Program-made: the position numbers and the translations under genes
Assembly: GCF_007747995.1 (NCBI RefSeq)
Contig: NZ_CP036276.1
Coordinates: 4,455,001-4,519,000 of the forward strand
Source: Symmachiella dynata
GTDB lineage: Bacteria; Planctomycetota; Planctomycetia; Planctomycetales; Planctomycetaceae
Length of the DNA: 64,000 nt
Direction: 5' to 3'
Shown here: piece after piece, positions 55,815 to 64,000 of the stretch
How the letters are laid out: each line of letters opens with the position of its first letter
Numbering within the stretch: the stretch's first letter is position 1
The notes under the pieces: generated by a model
What the model saw: the letters and a program-made list of their open reading frames with translations, nothing else
Databases searched by the model: none
What the model was told of the DNA's origin: nothing

Positions 55815-57155
55815 ATGGAAGATGGAAAACCCACCAACGTCCGTTGGACAGTGCTGGCCTTGGCCTGTTTCACGTCGTGGTTTTTGTACTTGCACCGCTA
55901 CACGTGGAATTTCATCGGCCCGGCATTGGAAACGGAATACGGCTTTAACAAGGCCGAGACGGGGAGTTTGGCGGCTTTTTTTAATATCACCTACGGAATC
56001 GGACAAGTCCCGTCGGGCATCTTGAGCGACTTCATGGGGCCGCATTTTTTCCTGGGGCTGATCATCATCGTCTGGTCGTTGGTGTTGCCTTGTCAGGGAT
56101 GGGTGACGAGCTTTCCCGGACTGGCGACCACACGCTTGGCGTTTGGAGCTGCACAAGCCGGCGCCTATCCCAGCTTGGCCAACGTCTCGCAAGCGTGGTT
56201 TCCGCTCTCCAGCCGAACGATCATGCAATCGATCATTGCCACGCTGTTTGGCCGCGGCGGGGGAGCGATGTCCTCCATCATTTTGGCGTCCGTCTTAATG
56301 GACTGGTGTGGATTGACTTGGCGAGCCGGATTGCTGGTCATGGGGGGAGTCGGCGCGCTCTTTGGTATTGCCTTCTTGATACTGTTTCGTAACTCGCCAC
56401 ATCATGACCCCCGCGTAAACGATGCGGAACGCGCGCTCATCGACGAAGGCCGGCTTCCCTCAGCTGCCGGAGCGCCGCGCGTCTTACCTTGGCATGTCGT
56501 GCTCAAAAACCGCAGCATGTATTTTTTCGTCATCCAGCAATTCACCAGCGCCGGCGCCGACATGGTCTACAGCCTGTTCATGGGGGATTACTTTTTAAAC
56601 ACCAAAGGCTTCTCGCTTGGGAAGACGGGATTGTTGGTCAGCTTGCCGTTGTGGGGAGGAGCCATCGGTGGCGTGCTGGGTGGTTTTTGTAATGACTTTC
56701 TGATACGCGTCACGGGGAGCCGACGTTGGTCGCGTAGCGCTGTCGGATTTCTGGGTAAGTTTGTGGCCTGCATGTTGATGTTTGTGGTCATCTCCCGCGA
56801 GAGCGGCGTTGCCGCCGGTTGGGCGTTGTTTGCGGTCAAATTCTTCAGCGACTGGAGCCAACCAACGGTCTGGGGGGCATGCACCGATCTGGGGGGACGG
56901 TATTCAGCAACAGTCTTTAGCATCATCAATACGTCAGGTACGGTCGGAGGTGTCGTCGCACCGGCGATTTTTGGGGCAGTTCTGGACTTCAACTCGGTGG
57001 CGACCATGGTTGAAGGCAAGGAGAAGATGATTGCGAATTACGACGCGCTGTTCTATCTGGTGGCCGCCCTTTACCTAGTCAGCGCCGCCTGTTGGCTATT
57101 CATCAATTGCACCGACTCCCTGGAGCGTCATGGAGCCGACGCCAAGGAGGCTTGA
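55815..57155 (+). CDS. Major facilitator superfamily transporter (ACS-like)
   Basis: The 446-residue protein has about twelve helices and resembles the anion:cation symporter family (GlpT/ExuT-like). The N-terminal half contains GYGFNKAETGSLAAFFNITY-like and GQVPSGILSDFMGPHFFLG sections and LATTRLAFGAAQAGAYPSLA, matching the helix 4/5 signature; a soluble mid-loop (about 195-225) links to the second half. Substrates in this family are organic anions and sugar acids; the specific one is unknown. It is convergent with the MshEN-like gene. Confidence 0.92.
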   Translation: MEDGKPTNVRWTVLALACFTSWFLYLHRYTWNFIGPALETEYGFNKAETGSLAAFFNITYGIGQVPSGILSDFMGPHFFLGLIIIVWSLVLPCQGWVTSFPGLATTRLAFGAAQAGAYPSLANVSQAWFPLSSRTIMQSIIATLFGRGGGAMSSIILASVLMDWCGLTWRAGLLVMGGVGALFGIAFLILFRNSPHHDPRVNDAERALIDEGRLPSAAGAPRVLPWHVVLKNRSMYFFVIQQFTSAGADMVYSLFMGDYFLNTKGFSLGKTGLLVSLPLWGGAIGGVLGGFCNDFLIRVTGSRRWSRSAVGFLGKFVACMLMFVVISRESGVAAGWALFAVKFFSDWSQPTVWGACTDLGGRYSATVFSIINTSGTVGGVVAPAIFGAVLDFNSVATMVEGKEKMIANYDALFYLVAALYLVSAACWLFINCTDSLERHGADAKEA

Positions 57156-57361
57156 GACACATAACCCCTTTACACTCATTCACTTGCGACATCCGCGCAA
57201 CTGACCATCGATTCTCTAATAAATTCGCAAATTCCCAGAAATTCCCCCCACACATCGTCCGACTATGGCGTATTAAATGTGGGAAACTGAAGAACGAAAG
57301 CAGAAGTCTCTTCGCATTTAGCTCGCATTAGTCAGCCAAATCGAGGAAGAATACGACGTGT

Positions 57362-57385
57362 AAAAGCCGCCTCCGGGCGGCTTTT
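57362..57385. terminator. Bidirectional Rho-independent terminator
   Basis: AAAAGCCGCC pairs perfectly with GGCGGCTTTT around TCCG. The ends give T-runs on both strands. It lies 60 bp after the minus-strand gene stop and 200 bp after the MFS stop. Confidence 0.9.
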
Positions 57386-57444
57386 GCATGCGCGGATCGC
57401 TTTTGGGGAATGCAGCCTGACGGTAGTAGTTTACGAGCGGAGCG

Positions 57445-57948
57445 TTAACGGGGATCGTCAGGATACTCAACCCAGATGCTCCAACAGCTGTCGGGTTCGC
57501 CACGGTCAACGTAGTGTTTTTCGATGGCCGCATGAATGACGCGAGGGGCCGCTTGAACCAAGCGGATGTCGCGGTCTAAGATGAACTCCATCGCTTTCAG
57601 CGTCCGCTGGGCATCGTCATTGACCGCTGCCCCAGGCGCGGCGATCCATAACTCCTCACCATGCAAAGCAATGGGAATGATCGTGTTTTCTCGCGCGATC
57701 GATTCCGGAATCATCTCAATAACCTGCATCGAAATCGGATGTTCCTGGAGCATCGATGCGACTTCTTGCTCAGACGGATCTTCGCTTGAATCGCCCTGGA
57801 GATACGAATTCGCCCCAAACCACAGCAAACATCCGCAGTGTGGACAAGGTGCATCGCCGGAGGGCTGTGACGGTTCGATGACGACCGGTTTTCCGCAAAT
57901 CGCGCAACGGTTGTCATCCCCTTCCGGGGTTCGCGACGAGATTTCCAT
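57445..57948 (-). CDS. Zinc-ribbon protein with GspE/MshEN-like domain
   Basis: The start at 57948 (MEISSRTPEGDDNR, with GGGGGC upstream) gives 167 residues; 57993 is an alternative. A zinc ribbon has CAICGKPVV and CPHCGCLLW (two CxxC pairs). The second half has MIPESIARENTIIPIALHGE and LWIAAPG, the pattern of the N-terminal domain of type II secretion ATPases (MshEN fold, which can bind cyclic di-GMP). No ATPase domain is attached. It may be a stand-alone regulatory module; ligand binding is unproven. Confidence 0.85.
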   Translation of the reverse strand: MEISSRTPEGDDNRCAICGKPVVIEPSQPSGDAPCPHCGCLLWFGANSYLQGDSSEDPSEQEVASMLQEHPISMQVIEMIPESIARENTIIPIALHGEELWIAAPGAAVNDDAQRTLKAMEFILDRDIRLVQAAPRVIHAAIEKHYVDRGEPDSCWSIWVEYPDDPR

Positions 57949-58213
57949 GACGCCCCCTTCGAGAGTGATTGGCTGCCTCAATTCTACGGGCATTTTCAAT
58001 CGGCGGGCAAGTTTTTTTCGGGAGTCTGCCGACTTATTCCACTTCCCGCGACCGGCCAGCGGGTGGGGTTTCCACTTGCGTCGTTCCCAATGTCTATGGT
58101 ACACGAACCGGTACGTGACACGCAGACCATGGCTAAGTTACACTTGCTGTAGCGGCGAAATTCCATTCATTTCTCAGCCGTGCCGCAATTATTGACGTGA
58201 AGGTGCAGGTAAG

Positions 58214-59443
58214 ATGAGTTCATTTGATGCTGCCCGGTTATATTTTGAGCAGGCCGCGGAGCACATGGGCCTGTCTCAAAACATGCGAACGTTGTTGTTG
58301 ACCCCCGAACGAGAACTCAAGGTCCAGGTCGCCATCGAACGCGACAATGGCGAGATCGGGACGTTTATTGGTTATCGCATACAGCACAACAGCGCGCGGG
58401 GCCCGATGAAGGGAGGCCTACGGTTTCACCATGAGGTCAATGCCGATGAAGTGTTGACGTTGGCATCGCTGATGACGTGGAAAACCGCGCTGGTCAATAT
58501 TCCTTACGGCGGAGCCAAGGGTGGGGTCTCGGTCAATGTCCGCAACTTGAGTCCGGGTGAGTTAGAACGACTCACGCGCAAGTTTGTGGATGAGATCCAT
58601 GACTTCATTGGTCCCGATAAGGATATTCCGGCACCCGACATGGGAACCGATGCCCAGGTCATGGCCTGGATCATGAATCAGTACTCCAAATATCATGGCT
58701 TCAACCCCGCCTGCGTCACCGGCAAGCCGTTAGAATTGCATGGAGCAGACGGACGCACCGAAGCCACCGGCCGTGGCGTTGGATTGTGCACGGCGGAGGT
58801 CTTGCGCCGTAAAAAAATGGACATCAAAGGCACAACGATCGCGATCCAAGGCTTCGGGAACGTCGGTACGTTCACGGCCAAGTTTCTGCACGACCAAGGC
58901 GCCAAGATTGTGGGAGTCACCGATGTTTCCGGCGGTGTCTGGAATCCAGAGGGTTTGGATGTCCCGGAGCTGATCCGTTACGCCCAAGAACATCGCGGCA
59001 TTGCCGGGTTTGAAGGGACCGAGCCAATCAGTAACGACGATTTGCTCACCAGCGAAGTCGATGTGTTGATTCCCGCAGCTGTCGGCGGCGTGTTGAATGT
59101 AGAAAACGCCCCGCACGTGCGAGCCAATATCATTATTGAAGCGGCCAACAACCCGACTGTTCCCGAGGCGGACGAGAGTTTCAATGAACGGGAAATATTA
59201 ATTCTCCCGGACATTTTGGCAAATGCCGGGGGTGTGATCGTTAGTTATTTTGAATGGGTGCAAAACCGCCAACATTTCCGCTGGGACTTGGAACGGGTGC
59301 GTAAAGAACTGGATCGCATCATGCTGGAGAGTCTCAATAAGGTTTGGAAAATTGCTGAGGAAAAAGGAGTGTCGCTCAGGACCGCTTCGTACATTATTGG
59401 ATTGGGGCGTGTGGGCCGCGCTACCGTGTTGGGAGGAATGTAA
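58214..59443 (+). CDS. Glu/Leu/Phe/Val dehydrogenase family, glutamate dehydrogenase
   Basis: This 409-residue enzyme interconverts glutamate and 2-oxoglutarate with ammonia, linking carbon and nitrogen metabolism. The substrate-binding and catalytic lysines are K66 ([13 protein letters not shown]), K90 ([13 protein letters not shown]) and K102 (GGAKGGV). The dinucleotide-binding Rossmann motif is [20 protein letters not shown]. Length fits the hexameric bacterial class. The next gene begins 3 bp after the stop, so the two are cotranscribed. Confidence 0.96.
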   Translation: MSSFDAARLYFEQAAEHMGLSQNMRTLLLTPERELKVQVAIERDNGEIGTFIGYRIQHNSARGPMKGGLRFHHEVNADEVLTLASLMTWKTALVNIPYGGAKGGVSVNVRNLSPGELERLTRKFVDEIHDFIGPDKDIPAPDMGTDAQVMAWIMNQYSKYHGFNPACVTGKPLELHGADGRTEATGRGVGLCTAEVLRRKKMDIKGTTIAIQGFGNVGTFTAKFLHDQGAKIVGVTDVSGGVWNPEGLDVPELIRYAQEHRGIAGFEGTEPISNDDLLTSEVDVLIPAAVGGVLNVENAPHVRANIIIEAANNPTVPEADESFNEREILILPDILANAGGVIVSYFEWVQNRQHFRWDLERVRKELDRIMLESLNKVWKIAEEKGVSLRTASYIIGLGRVGRATVLGGM

Positions 59444-59446
59444 AAC

Positions 59447-59974
59447 GTGTCGAAATACACCGCGGCTGATTTTATCGACTGTCCGATTTTCGTGAACATG
59501 TCGACCGAGGAATTGCAAAAAGTCGTCAACCTGATGTCGATCGAGGACTACAGAGCCGGAGAGACGATTTTTTCCGAAGGGGACTCGCACGCAGTCATCT
59601 GGATCATCATCGAGGGACGTTGCAAAGTCACCAAAAAAACACGCGACGGCGGGCAGCGCGATCTAGCAGTGCTGGCACGGATGCGGACGTTCGGCGAGAT
59701 GTCGTTTTTCCACCCCGCCCCGCATTCAGCCACCGTCACCGCCGAAACCGATGTGACCGTTGCCCGGCTCGATCGAGCGCGGTTCCACAGTCTGGTCGAC
59801 CTGGGTTCCCAAGCGGCGCTGAAGATCGCCTACAACACCATCGCCGTCGTCTCGGAACGTTTACGGGCGATGGACGAATACGTTGGGCAAATCATCAAAT
59901 CGGGCGAAACGCCTCGCAGCGGCCAAGAATGGGGTGAGTTCCGCGCGAAGCTCTACAGCGAATGGCAGTTTTGA
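59447..59974 (+). CDS. Cyclic-nucleotide-binding-fold protein without HTH
   Basis: The GTG at 59447 begins a 175-residue protein that starts 3 bp after the glutamate dehydrogenase stop. Residues ~15-135 form a cNMP-binding jelly roll with the phosphate-cassette FGEMSFFHPAPHSATVTAET; the Arg that normally contacts the cyclic phosphate in FGE-x-RxA is replaced (HSA). So it may bind another ligand or none. No DNA-binding domain follows, so it is not a Crp-type regulator. The coupling to gdh suggests allosteric control of that enzyme; this is inference. Confidence 0.9.
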   Translation: MSKYTAADFIDCPIFVNMSTEELQKVVNLMSIEDYRAGETIFSEGDSHAVIWIIIEGRCKVTKKTRDGGQRDLAVLARMRTFGEMSFFHPAPHSATVTAETDVTVARLDRARFHSLVDLGSQAALKIAYNTIAVVSERLRAMDEYVGQIIKSGETPRSGQEWGEFRAKLYSEWQF

Positions 59975-59992
59975 GCCGCGGGAAAACCCGCC

Positions 59993-60994
59993 TCATTCTG
60001 CAACATCCGCATCGGTAACATCCGCATCGGTCCCGGCAACCTGTTTGATCGGCTGTGCGGTCTCATCGGACTGCCGAGCCTGCTGCGGGGTTATGAAGAT
60101 CCCCTTCACGCGCTGCTGCGTACGGCAGAGTGTGAGGCCGTATTTGCGCAAGCTCTTGTCGATGTCTTCCAATCGCCGACGACGAAGCTCAACCAGCGTT
60201 TCGGCGCTATAGTAATCGTAGTCGGAATCATCGACATCCGGGACGGTTTCGTGATCGAATTTCAGCGTGACTTGTCCGCTCAGCTCGATCGTATTGACCA
60301 CAGCCTCGCCAAGTTCTTCCTCAAGGTACTCGACAAAACTGGCGAGACTTCCTTGGTATTCAACCTCCGTCACGCCGTCGCCGTCAGAACTGGTACTCAC
60401 ACTTTGCGAATGATCGTCATCTTTGCGGTTTTCGAGCTTCTTACCAATGTTCCCCGCAGCTTCTTTGAGCGGCATCAGCGTAAGGACGGGAATTGGGCGG
60501 ACTTCGCGGACAATCTTGATGTCGAACGACGTCTCCAAAGTGCGGCACAATTGGTCGGCCGCATAGGCGCGGGAACCGTTCTTGGGTAGCCCCTTGATGA
60601 CGACATTGTAACGCCCCTCGGGAAGGCGATTTCCGCCAAAAACGCGCAAGGGCGAAATGCGGCATTCGCCGCAGAGCAACTGCAACAGCAATTCGTCTTT
60701 CACACGCAAACGACCGAAGCGATGATCACGTTGTTCTTGCTTCCAGTAACCATGGTGGTTGTCCCAAATGTCATCGTCAGCGTCGCTTTCTTCGATACGG
60801 ATGATGCTCACATCTTTGGTGCGCGACAGCTCCGTGTCGATGGGCGGCGGCGGTTGGAAGCGCTGTACGTCGGTGGGATCCTCCGCACGTCCGACAATGG
60901 AAACGCTGCAGAAAACCAGCAATGCTCCAACCACTTGAAGATAGGGGCGGCATTGTCGTTTTGCAGTTTGCAGCGTGAGGCGGGAGACGGACAT
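59993..60994 (-). CDS. DUF3738-like secreted protein (TIGR03435 type)
   Basis: The ATG at 60994 (GGAG upstream) begins a signal-peptide-like leader (about 18-36 in MSVSRLTLQTAKRQCRPYLQ plus VVGALLVFCS); the frame is open further upstream but not protein-like. The 333-residue product has features I recall from DUF3738: LCRTLETSFDIKIVREVRPI, VVNTIELSGQVTLKF and a final LRKYGLTLCRTQQRVKGIFI. These proteins are frequent in Acidobacteria and planctomycetes, often secreted. Role unknown. It is followed by the PQQ-type gene upstream on the same strand. Confidence 0.85.
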   Translation of the reverse strand: MSVSRLTLQTAKRQCRPYLQVVGALLVFCSVSIVGRAEDPTDVQRFQPPPPIDTELSRTKDVSIIRIEESDADDDIWDNHHGYWKQEQRDHRFGRLRVKDELLLQLLCGECRISPLRVFGGNRLPEGRYNVVIKGLPKNGSRAYAADQLCRTLETSFDIKIVREVRPIPVLTLMPLKEAAGNIGKKLENRKDDDHSQSVSTSSDGDGVTEVEYQGSLASFVEYLEEELGEAVVNTIELSGQVTLKFDHETVPDVDDSDYDYYSAETLVELRRRRLEDIDKSLRKYGLTLCRTQQRVKGIFITPQQARQSDETAQPIKQVAGTDADVTDADVAE

Positions 60995-61187
60995 GCGTCT
61001 CCTCGGTACTGATTGGAACGTGTTGCCCATGTCTCGACTGCCTCCTGCTCCACTCATGCCGCGTATTCTGATGCCGCGAAATTCAAGCGTCCGCCACCTT
61101 TGCTCGCATTCTACCCAGGCAGACCGAACGAATGCAAAGAGAATCCGGCAGGGTCGAGCGAAAGCAGGCCGAGAATCGCCGACAAAG

Positions 61188-62507
61188 TCATTCCGCCAGA
61201 TCGACCCGAATAATCTCCTTGTCATTGCGGATAAATGCCGATTTCTCGGCAAAGGCGGGATGCGACCAGACCACCGGGCGGCCAAACGCTTCATTCGTCG
61301 GTTCGATGGCGTGGAACCGGCTGATTTCGTCGTACCCCTCGGGCGATAATTTGGCGATGATCAAGTCACCGGTTTCACTGAAGAGGAAATACCGGTCTTC
61401 CTGTTTGACCAAAAACACAGTGCCGTGATCGGCGCGGCGTTTGCCGCCACTGGTCGGCACGCGGGTTTGCCACAGTCGCTCCCCATCCTCGATGCGGGCA
61501 CCAACCAGTGCTCCGTCGTGGCAATCGACGCCGTAGATCATCCCGTCCTCAAGAATCGGCGTCGCTTCGGCGGAATAAACGGCCTTCTTGGCTTTTCCCC
61601 GCCACAGTTCGCTCACGCCTGGTTTCTCGTAATCCAGTTTCAGCATGACTCCTACGCGACCAATTCCACTGGCAAACAACAAATCGCCTGACTGCCGCGG
61701 CGCGATGATCGACATTTCATAGGCGGGTTGCAGCGGTACGCTCCACAATACTTTACCCGACTTGGGGTCTAAGCTATTGAGTTTGTACGGATCCCAGATC
61801 AAGAGTTGTTTGATGCCGGCCGCTTCGATCATTGTCGGCGGACAGTAGCCTTGCGGATCAGCAGACAGCGCCCGCCAGACTTCTTTGCCGGTATCCTTAT
61901 TAAACGCAACTGCCACGCTCCCTTTGCCCCCCACGAGGCAGTACAACAAATCCCCATCCACCAACGGATGCCCGGAGAAACCCCAGATCGGGGCGGTCGT
62001 GTTGTATTCTTTGGTCAGGTCCTTCCGCCAGACAAGTTCTCCCTTGTCCGCGGTCAGACAAACCAAGTCCCCCTCGGCGCCCAGTGTGTAGACTTCCCCC
62101 CCCGCCACGGTCGGTGTGCAGCGGGGACCAGCGGCATAGGAGAGGTTGTAAGTCCGATCGTATTCGTACTTCCATAGCTCTTCACCCGTTTCGGCCGAGA
62201 AACAGAGCACGCGTTCTTTTCCCTTCAGTTTGTTCCGACCGCCCGGGCTGTTGACGATGTCGCCTGACTCTTTGACATAGTCGGTCACAAACACGCGCCC
62301 GTCGGCGACCGCCGGTCCGGAATACCCCAAGTCGACCGGCATCCGCCATTTCACCGGTGGTCCATCGGCTGGAAATTTGTCGATGATCCCCGTTTCCCGC
62401 CAAATACTATCCCGCTCCGGCCCCAACCATTGCGGCCAGTCGTCGGCATAACCAAACCGAGACAAACTGAGCACCACAATAAAAGCCAACAATTTCGTCT
62501 GTCGCAT
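61188..62507 (-). CDS. Secreted PQQ-type beta-propeller protein
   Basis: The 439-residue protein has a signal peptide (MRQTKLLAFIVVLSLSRFGY, then AD) and starts the mature part with DWPQWLGPERDSIWRETGI, a phrase usual in planctomycete PQQ-like propellers. Repeats contain the W-motif cores, e.g. TGEELWKYEYD, KGELVWRKDL, TGKEVWRALS, SGKVLWSVPL and DGERLWQTRV. The repeats resemble BamB and PQQ dehydrogenases, but no PQQ-binding acidic triad or cysteine pair is evident. It is likely a periplasmic binding scaffold. Confidence 0.93.
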   Translation of the reverse strand: MRQTKLLAFIVVLSLSRFGYADDWPQWLGPERDSIWRETGIIDKFPADGPPVKWRMPVDLGYSGPAVADGRVFVTDYVKESGDIVNSPGGRNKLKGKERVLCFSAETGEELWKYEYDRTYNLSYAAGPRCTPTVAGGEVYTLGAEGDLVCLTADKGELVWRKDLTKEYNTTAPIWGFSGHPLVDGDLLYCLVGGKGSVAVAFNKDTGKEVWRALSADPQGYCPPTMIEAAGIKQLLIWDPYKLNSLDPKSGKVLWSVPLQPAYEMSIIAPRQSGDLLFASGIGRVGVMLKLDYEKPGVSELWRGKAKKAVYSAEATPILEDGMIYGVDCHDGALVGARIEDGERLWQTRVPTSGGKRRADHGTVFLVKQEDRYFLFSETGDLIIAKLSPEGYDEISRFHAIEPTNEAFGRPVVWSHPAFAEKSAFIRNDKEIIRVDLAE

Positions 62508-62999
62508 CGCGGATCATCTCCGGGGATTTTAATGTTGCTGAAGAACCGAGCCCGACCTTTGGCCGCAACCACGGAAGATTTGTAACAGTGAATAAACGAG
62601 AGGAACTGACTTTGATTAACCCAAGATTGTTTTAGTCTGAACCCCAGCACAGCAGTTTGTTGCCGTTGGCGTTTTGCATTGATTTCGATCTGCCAATATC
62701 CCAAACCTTCCCGTCACGCGCAGAATCTTGATTTTACCCAAGAACGCTTTACCACGAAAGCAGCGAAAAACACGAAACAAATATCAGAGCAACGGCGAAG
62801 ACTTGTGGCGCTTGAGTTGAACTCTTTACAAAAGTTTGGATGAAGAAACGTAAGTTCTTTTTCGTTTCTTTCGTCTTTTTCGTGGTTTATCTTTTCTGAG
62901 TACGCCAGACGGCAGTCGTGCAAGCAATGCGCTCACATTGTGCCAACCGCTGCCCAGCCTGTCAAAGCGGATAGGCAGCTGAGTGGCACTTGTGGCAAG
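62508..62999. other. 492-bp gene-free region
   Basis: It contains the short-period inverted repeat at 62745-62900. Outside that no ORF, RNA gene or terminator is convincing. It carries the promoter of the PQQ-type gene on the left. Confidence 0.6.
62745..62900. repeat. Inverted pair of nonamer (ACGAAARAR-like) repeats
   Basis: The left arm (about 62750-62780) is CACGAAAG / CAGCGAAAAA / CACGAAAC. The complement of the right arm (about 62860-62890) is ACGAAAAAG / ACGAAAGAA / ACGAAAAAG. The spacer is about 85 bp. The layout is the same as at 11352-11552 and 12272-12358, but with a different unit. Confidence 0.75.
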
Positions 63000-63893
63000 C
63001 TATGCCCCCAGAGCAGCGACGCGACGCGTGATTTCGTTGTATAGCTCTGCGGGTAAAGCGCCTTTTTCGATGGCGGCGACGTTTTCCGTCAGATGATCCG
63101 CATTGCAGGTGCCGACGATCGTGGTATCGCAGTGCGGGTGCGAAATCGTGTACCGCAGGATGAGTTCGGCGCGGTTCATGCCCTCGGTGAGAAGTTCATC
63201 CAGCCGGGCGCCGGTCCAGACATCGTTGAGCGCATCGCGTTGAATCTCCGCATCGGGGCCGCCGTGCGCAATTCCCCCGCGAATGATAATCCCGGCGCCG
63301 GTCTCGGCTGCTTTCGTAATCCAATCGTGATGCCCCGGTGCGAGGCAGGAATAGGGGATCTGAAATGTGTCGAACACACCCAATTCGATCAGTGCGGGAA
63401 GACGGGGTAAGGAACTGGAGGATCCAATAAAGCGAATCACGCCTTGTTCGCGATAGTCCATCATCAAGTCGATCAATCCTGCGTTTTGCAGTCCCTCGGC
63501 ATCACCTCCGTGGAATTGGAGCAGATCGATATGATCGGTTTGCAGTCGCTCAAGACTCGTTTCGATGTTCCGCTGCACCACCTCTTTGGTCCAAACGTGA
63601 TCGATCTCGATGTGATCGTCATGTTGCGTATAGGCACAACCGCACTTGGTCGCTAGATAATACTCGTTGCGGCGGGAACCGATGTATTGGCCGATGCGTT
63701 GTTCGCTGATTCCGTAATCAGGGGCGGTGTCGATGAAATTGATTCCCACATCCAGCACCGCATTCAGAAACAACTCGGCCGCGGCTTCATCGACCGTGCG
63801 GACGCCCCAGGTGTTCGGTCCCCGCAGCCCCATGCTGCCATAGCCGAGTTGTGTGACTTCCAGACCGGTGCGGCCTAATGTTTTTTTAATCAT
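63000..63893 (-). CDS. Aldo/keto reductase
   Basis: The 297-residue NADPH-dependent oxidoreductase has the family tetrad: Asp and Tyr in VLDVGINFIDTAPDYGISE, Lys in YLATKCGCAYTQHD and His in IDLLQFHGGDAEG. GSMGLRG near the N-terminus is part of the first strand. It lies on the minus strand at the window's end. Substrate unknown; relatives act on aldehydes, ketones and sugars. There is no signal peptide. Confidence 0.95.
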   Translation of the reverse strand: MIKKTLGRTGLEVTQLGYGSMGLRGPNTWGVRTVDEAAAELFLNAVLDVGINFIDTAPDYGISEQRIGQYIGSRRNEYYLATKCGCAYTQHDDHIEIDHVWTKEVVQRNIETSLERLQTDHIDLLQFHGGDAEGLQNAGLIDLMMDYREQGVIRFIGSSSSLPRLPALIELGVFDTFQIPYSCLAPGHHDWITKAAETGAGIIIRGGIAHGGPDAEIQRDALNDVWTGARLDELLTEGMNRAELILRYTISHPHCDTTIVGTCNADHLTENVAAIEKGALPAELYNEITRRVAALGA

Positions 63894-63937
63894 GGTTCAT
63901 TTCGCGGATAGTGAAACAACGTACCTAAGAATTCCCG

Positions 63938-64000
63938 CACAGAACCCCGAAGGGGTCGAACATCATAGCCCAGGGGAAACGGCGAAGCCGTGCCCCCCTG
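63938..64000. repeat. Palindromic intergenic repeat, cut by window end
   Basis: CCCCGAAGGGGTC is followed by CATCATAGCCCAGGGG, then ACGGCGAAGCCGT and CCCCCTG. CAGGGG pairs with CCCCTG around the small hairpin. This layout is known to me from planctomycete intergenic regions. It continues beyond the window. Confidence 0.7.

Noticed and set aside
55590-56228. N-terminal extension of the DUF6717 gene
   Set aside because: It is antisense to the MFS gene, and the natural start with a membrane helix is at 55589.

Overview
The window looks like chromosomal DNA of a planctomycete (Planctomycetales). This rests on gene content rather than a database search. The markers are a transmembrane Ser/Thr kinase, a seven-blade WD40 protein, a leucine-rich-repeat protein, a PEP-CTERM protein, a Gly-rich secreted protein, a DUF6717-type protein, a lysine-rich micro-protein, an ExbB/ExbD gene pair followed by a protein with a terpenoid-cyclase-like domain, and several intergenic repeats of a style common in this phylum. 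About 52 genes are supported. I see no rRNA, convincing tRNA, CRISPR array, transposase or prophage.

Layout. 1-2.4 kb: a zinc-ribbon membrane protein whose C-terminus resembles the OB domain of ATP-dependent DNA ligases, and a degenerate SGNH-hydrolase-like protein. 2.5-2.8 kb: a large inverted-repeat element. 2.8-10.2 kb (minus strand): flagellar block flhA-flhF-flhG-small membrane protein-fliA, then a LysM protein beyond a strong terminator. 10.4-11.3 kb: WD40 protein. 11.6-18.4 kb: a five-gene lipid cluster whose members match the architectures of E. coli YnbA, YnbB, YnbC and YnbD plus a PlsC-type acyltransferase, split by an LRR gene on the opposite strand. 18.5-24.3 kb: Gly-rich secreted protein, lysine-rich micro-protein, Gfo/Idh/MocA oxidoreductase, CCA-adding enzyme and a phosphofructokinase with PPi-type residues. 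24.4-27.9 kb: Xaa-Pro peptidase, accB and accC. 28.1-33.2 kb: PEP-CTERM protein, a three-gene ABC export-type operon with an uncharacterised secreted protein, and an atypical acyl carrier protein. 33.5-42.1 kb: GT-C membrane glycosyltransferase-like protein, CinA-like protein, GT4 glycosyltransferase, repeat-bearing membrane protein, FloA and NfeD, then a BON-domain protein. 42.4-52.2 kb: lipoprotein, 1043-residue TPR protein, ExbB, ExbD, a two-TM protein with a C-terminal terpenoid-cyclase-like domain, and an M32 carboxypeptidase. 52.2-64 kb: Ser/Thr kinase, small lipoprotein, DUF6717 protein, MFS transporter, MshEN-like zinc-ribbon protein, glutamate dehydrogenase with a cNMP-binding-fold protein, DUF3738-like protein, PQQ-type beta-propeller protein and an aldo/keto reductase. 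The window ends inside a palindromic repeat.

How genes work together. The flagellar genes cover export gate, pole/number control and late-gene sigma factor. The Ynb-like genes would suffice to make phosphatidate, activate it to CDP-diacylglycerol, transfer it to an alcohol, dephosphorylate the product and methylate or deacylate it, so a non-standard phospholipid is the natural guess. The TPR-ExbB-ExbD-cyclase-like set looks like a proton-motive-force-driven envelope machine whose third component is laid out like TonB or TolA but ends in an alpha-toroid. These two sets, together with the ligase-like OB domain on a membrane protein, are the most promising leads for undescribed biology.
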